DNA of 35,048 nt from Planctomycetia bacterium (lineage in GTDB: Bacteria > Planctomycetota > UBA8108 > SXIK01): positions 1-35,048 of the forward strand of contig SXIK01000128.1 in assembly GCA_005772855.1 (NCBI GenBank), given 5' to 3'. A program made the position numbers and the translations under genes. Positions 32,785-35,048 of the stretch are shown here, one piece after another (position 1 is the first letter of the stretch; each line of letters starts with the position of its first letter). The notes under the pieces are model-generated. The model was not told the origin of the DNA and ran no database searches. It saw only the letters and a program-made list of their open reading frames with translations.

Positions 32785-34017
32785 ATGGAAGGACCAAAGC
32801 AGATCGGGAGGCGAAGGTTCCTGCGCAGAACCTCCGCTCTGGGCCTGGGAGCCCTGGCCGCTCCGGCCGTCTTCTCCCGCGCGAGCCAGGTGCTTGGAGC
32901 CAACGACAAGATCCGGATGGGGATCATGGGCTCGGGCAGCCGTGGACGAAACGTCATGAAGACGCACCTGGCCCAGGGCGCACAATTCATAGGAGTCTGC
33001 GACATCTTCAAGAAAAGCCTCTACGAGGGGTTGAAAGCCGCCGGTGAGCACGCACAGAGCTACAGCGATTACCGCAAGATGCTCGAGTCGAAGGATATCG
33101 ACGCGGTTCTCATCGGTACGCCGGAGCATTGGCACGGGCCCATGCTCATGGACGCCGTGGCCGCCGGCAAGGACGCCTACTGCGAGAAGCCCATGTCCCA
33201 CTCGATCGAGGAGGGAGTGCAGATGGTCAAGGCCGTACGCTCCACTGACCGGATTGTGCAAATCGGAATGCAAAGACGCAGCACGCCTTCCGTAATCGAG
33301 GCAAAACAGCTGATCCGCGAATGCGGTGAGATTTACCTCGTGAAAGCCTACTGGAACTGGGACTGGTCGAAACCCCTCAACACCGCTCCGCTCGACGAAG
33401 AGGTGGACTGGAAAGCATTTCTCGGTCCGGCGCCCTGGCACGCGTTTGCACCCGAGCGCGTTCGGCACTGGCGTTACTTCTGGGACTACTCGGGTGGCAA
33501 CTGCACGGATCAGGGCACGCACCTCATGGACGTCATCCAGTGGTACATGGGCTCTTCCGCTCCCCGCGTTGCAACCTGTCATGGCTCGGTTTTTTCGATG
33601 AAGGGTGCCGAAACCCCCGACGTGTTTTCCGCCACCTTCGAGTACCCGAACTACATAGCGACCTGGACCCTCGACTACGCCAGCACGCTGGACAATGGAT
33701 GGAACATTCAGTTCCAGGGTCGTAAGGCAACCCTGTGGCTCGACAATGACGGCGCGCGCCTCTACTCCGCCACCGCGCAACCAGGGACGACCTACAAACG
33801 CAACGCCAAGGAACTCCTTGTGAAGGAGGTCCCCGGAACGCTGAGCGATCAGGAGCACGTAAAGAACTTCCTTGATTGCTGTCGATCGCGCCAACAGCCG
33901 AACGCCCCCGTTGAGGTGGGTCACCTGGCTGTCTGCGGGCCGCACCTCGCCAACCTCGGATTTCTTAACCAAACGCGAGCGAGGCTCAACGAGGACGCCA
34001 CGAAGGTCTACTTGTAA
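32785..34017 (+). CDS. Tat-exported Gfo/Idh/MocA-family oxidoreductase
   Basis: A 410-residue NAD(P)-dependent sugar or cyclitol oxidoreductase. It starts with a twin-arginine signal, GRRRFLRRTSALGLGALAAP, so it is predicted to be folded in the cytoplasm with its cofactor and exported. The nucleotide fold is RMGIMGSGSRGRNV, followed by CDIFKK, GTPEHWHG and the catalytic-lysine motif YCEKPMSHS. The C-terminal domain has GGNCTDQGTHLMDVIQW, the active-site Asp/His segment of the family. AAGGAAGGG about five bases before ATG 32785 is a strong ribosome-binding site. Exported members are numerous in Planctomycetota, Verrucomicrobiota and Acidobacteriota; the substrates are mostly unknown. It stands alone. 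Confidence 0.93.
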   Translation: MEGPKQIGRRRFLRRTSALGLGALAAPAVFSRASQVLGANDKIRMGIMGSGSRGRNVMKTHLAQGAQFIGVCDIFKKSLYEGLKAAGEHAQSYSDYRKMLESKDIDAVLIGTPEHWHGPMLMDAVAAGKDAYCEKPMSHSIEEGVQMVKAVRSTDRIVQIGMQRRSTPSVIEAKQLIRECGEIYLVKAYWNWDWSKPLNTAPLDEEVDWKAFLGPAPWHAFAPERVRHWRYFWDYSGGNCTDQGTHLMDVIQWYMGSSAPRVATCHGSVFSMKGAETPDVFSATFEYPNYIATWTLDYASTLDNGWNIQFQGRKATLWLDNDGARLYSATAQPGTTYKRNAKELLVKEVPGTLSDQEHVKNFLDCCRSRQQPNAPVEVGHLAVCGPHLANLGFLNQTRARLNEDATKVYL

Positions 34018-34056
34018 TTCGGGATGACCGTGGATTCTTGCGGGGGTCAGGGCGAC

Positions 34057-34072
34057 CAGGGCGGCAGCCCTG
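34057..34072 (+). terminator. Hairpin after the Gfo/Idh gene
   Basis: A perfect 6-bp CAGGGC/GCCCTG stem with a four-base GGCA loop lies 40 bp past the stop. It is followed by a C-run rather than T-run, so termination is only suggested. Confidence 0.35.
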
Positions 34073-34095
34073 CCCCCCCGAGCCAGCGGGGTGAG

Positions 34096-34115
34096 GGGGG
34101 AGGTTTTCCTCCCCC
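34096..34115. repeat. Palindromic GGGGGAGG/CCTCCCCC element
   Basis: A perfect 8-bp stem with a TTTT loop, followed by GCGACG. A close relative (10-bp stem, followed by ACGACG) occurs at 34888-34912, so this looks like one member of a small palindromic repeat family and not a chance hairpin. It could still act as a terminator. Confidence 0.5.
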
Positions 34116-34159
34116 GCGACGAGTATGGCGACCTGCGAAGCCCGAATACGACCCTGGAG

Positions 34160-34208
34160 AGATCGCGAAACAGCGCCGGCCTTGAACGGGTGTGCTGTCT
34201 CGCGATCT
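34160..34208. promoter_or_regulatory. 15-bp inverted repeat upstream of the OsmC gene
   Basis: AGATCGCGAAACAGC (34160-34174) and GCTGTCTCGCGATCT (34194-34208) pair at 14 of 15 positions around a 19-base loop. It ends 46 bp before the osmC start, so it would lie in the leader or at the promoter of that gene. It could be an operator, an RNA stem in the 5' leader, or the remnant of an element. Confidence 0.5.
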
Positions 34209-34242
34209 ACCGAGTTTTCACTTGAAGGCGCGGGAATCAGAC

Positions 34243-34250
34243 AAAGGAGA
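34243..34250 (+). promoter_or_regulatory. Ribosome-binding site choosing the OsmC start
   Basis: AAAGGAGA lies four bases before ATG 34255. The open frame extends up to 34192, but that part has no OsmC similarity and contains the right arm of the inverted repeat. Confidence 0.7.
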
Positions 34251-34254
34251 GCCC

Positions 34255-34683
34255 ATGCATTCGTTCGATGTCGACATTCGGTGGAAAGAAGGCCTTCGCG
34301 GCGAGGCAACGGCCAGGGGAGCGACGCATTCCGTGCCTTTTTCGGTCCCCAGGGAGTTTGGAGGCCCCGGCGGCGAATGGACGCCTGAGCACTTCTTCGC
34401 GAGCGCAGTGGGGACGTGCGTCATGGCGACGTTTCTTTCGATCGCGCAGATGTCAAAGCTCACGATCGCCGGCTACGAGTCCAGCGCCTCCTGCACAATG
34501 GAGAAGGGGCCTGACGGCCTGCGCATTACGAAGGTGAAACTCTCCCCCCGGATCCTCGTCACAACGGAGAAGGACGTGGAACGAGCCCAACGCATGATCG
34601 AGAAGGCGGAGAAGATGTGCCCGATATCCAACAGCGTGAAGGCGACCGTGTCGTTGGAGGCAACGGTAGCGGCGCAGGGGTAG
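34255..34683 (+). CDS. OsmC/Ohr-family peroxide-detoxifying protein
   Basis: A 142-residue OsmC-superfamily protein. Both redox-active cysteines are present: C55 in ASAVGTCVMATF and C122 in AEKMCPISNSVK. The N-terminus has the family start (DVDIRWKEGLRGEATA) and GGEWTPEHFFASA. The family are homodimeric thiol peroxidases that reduce organic hydroperoxides. This one is nearer the YhfA/OsmC general group than canonical Ohr, and its substrate is not fixed by sequence. It is a single gene with a strong ribosome-binding site (AAAGGAGA) and an inverted repeat in its leader region. Confidence 0.92.
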   Translation: MHSFDVDIRWKEGLRGEATARGATHSVPFSVPREFGGPGGEWTPEHFFASAVGTCVMATFLSIAQMSKLTIAGYESSASCTMEKGPDGLRITKVKLSPRILVTTEKDVERAQRMIEKAEKMCPISNSVKATVSLEATVAAQG

Positions 34684-34808
34684 CCTCTCAAGGCGGCGGC
34701 TTCGCCCCGGCGAGGCTGTGTCTCTTGGCGGGGGCTCTCTTCTTCCACCAGCAATCCGCTCCCGCCCGGTACCCGACTCGGTGGTCGGCCGAAGGCCTGC
34801 CCACAACG

Positions 34809-34881
34809 TATACCTCGCTCGCCCACACATGAGACATTCCGAATGGGCAGAGGAAGACCATCTCAAGTCTGCTGCTCGTTT
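34809..34881 (-). repeat. Dispersed ~73-bp repeat, copy B
   Basis: The reverse complement of this segment matches positions 1-73 with five mismatches. Like copy A it lies 3' of a coding region (126 bp after the OsmC gene) and has the same orientation relative to that gene. Confidence 0.85.
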
Positions 34882-34887
34882 CTGCTG

Positions 34888-34912
34888 GTGGGGGAGGCGG
34901 ACCTTCCCCCAC
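34888..34912. repeat. Long GC-rich palindrome next to the dispersed repeat
   Basis: GTGGGGGAGG and CCTTCCCCCAC segments pair over ten positions (one G-T wobble) with a CGGAC loop. It shares the GGGGGAGG...CC-YCCCCC-RCGACG pattern with the element at 34096-34115. Confidence 0.5.
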
Positions 34913-34930
34913 GACGGCTCGCCTCCGAGC

Positions 34931-35033
34931 GGAGCGAGGGCGGAGCGAGGGCGGAGCGAGGGCGGAGCGAGGGCGGAGCGAGGGCGGAGCGAGGGCGGAG
35001 CGAGGGCGGAGCGAGGGCGGAGCGAGGGCGGAG
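34931..35033. repeat. 11-bp tandem repeat (minisatellite)
   Basis: GGAGCGAGGGC is repeated nine times without change from 34931 to 35029, followed by a partial GGAG. Perfect identity of the copies suggests recent expansion or active slippage. The true copy number may be larger than assembled. Because 11 is not a multiple of three, any reading frame through it repeats every 33 bases. Confidence 0.95.
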
Positions 35034-35048
35034 GCAACAACGACACGC

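Larger units (their letters stand above)
34684..35048. other. Gene-free right end made of repeats
   Basis: 365 bp with no credible gene. It holds copy B of the dispersed repeat (34809-34881), a long GC-rich hairpin (34888-34912) and an 11-bp minisatellite (34931-35033). Open frames through it are products of the repeat. Confidence 0.75.

Noticed and set aside
34688-34912. 74-codon minus-strand frame including the dispersed repeat
   Set aside because: The shared part with copy A could be a gene remnant, but no complete gene, ribosome-binding site or family is evident, so it is reported only as a repeat.
34453-35046. 197-codon minus-strand frame with a repeating 11-residue peptide
   Set aside because: The repeat is just the 11-bp minisatellite read in frame every 33 bases. 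The rest is antisense to the OsmC gene.
1-35048. tRNA, rRNA, CRISPR array, insertion sequence or phage genes
   Set aside because: All intergenic regions were read for T-loop-like motifs, regularly spaced repeats and transposase or integrase motifs; none was found.

Overview
The window is a GC-rich (roughly 60% by eye), gene-dense stretch of a Gram-negative bacterial chromosome. Lnt (lipoprotein N-acyltransferase), MurJ, a predicted secreted outer-membrane-like repeat protein and a Tat-exported Gfo/Idh/MocA oxidoreductase all imply a double-membrane cell. The combination of a Gld-like ABC/DUF4340 operon, a Tat-type Gfo/Idh/MocA enzyme, paired MauE/rhodanese genes and a complete EF-P beta-lysylation set fits non-model phyla such as Planctomycetota, Acidobacteriota or Myxococcota-like lineages. 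The sequence alone does not settle which. Both ends of the window carry copies of one ~73-bp repeat in inverted orientation, and the right end has an 11-bp minisatellite, so the window probably ends where an assembly broke at repeats.

Layout. Positions 146-5612 (minus strand): a tightly coupled five-gene operon with an ABC ATPase, a permease, a GldG-like auxiliary protein, a DUF4340 protein and a small four-cysteine protein. Positions 5708-8966 (minus): rpoN (sigma-54) preceded by lnt. Positions 9068-12493 (plus): a 1141-residue secreted protein built from about 40 units of a ~17-residue motif centred on a proline, ending in Phe. I do not recognise it, and it is the most striking item here. 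Positions 12483-14144 (minus): murJ, divergent from rpsU (14432-14635). A possible 35-residue single-pass membrane peptide follows rpsU.

Positions 14810-22514 form one long minus-strand run: efp, epmA, an HI0933/BaiN-like flavoprotein and then trpE-G-D-C-F with translational overlaps. trpB and trpA are absent. trpE has its own good sigma-70-type promoter with a dyad over the -10 region. epmB diverges from efp, so substrate (EF-P), ligase (EpmA) and aminomutase (EpmB) sit together. On the plus strand follow a 2-hydroxyacid dehydrogenase, a ~770-bp poorly coding stretch, an M29 aminopeptidase and a dicarboxylate/amino-acid:cation symporter. The last two plausibly form a peptide/amino-acid salvage transcription unit.

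Positions 27930-30049 (minus) hold two overlapping zinc-dependent alcohol dehydrogenase paralogues. They diverge from an RsmC-like methyltransferase, which converges on a rhodanese/MauE pair (31228-32440, minus). The right arm has the Tat-exported Gfo/Idh/MocA oxidoreductase, a hairpin-rich spacer, an OsmC-family protein and then non-coding repeats.

No tRNA, rRNA, CRISPR array, transposase or phage gene was seen.
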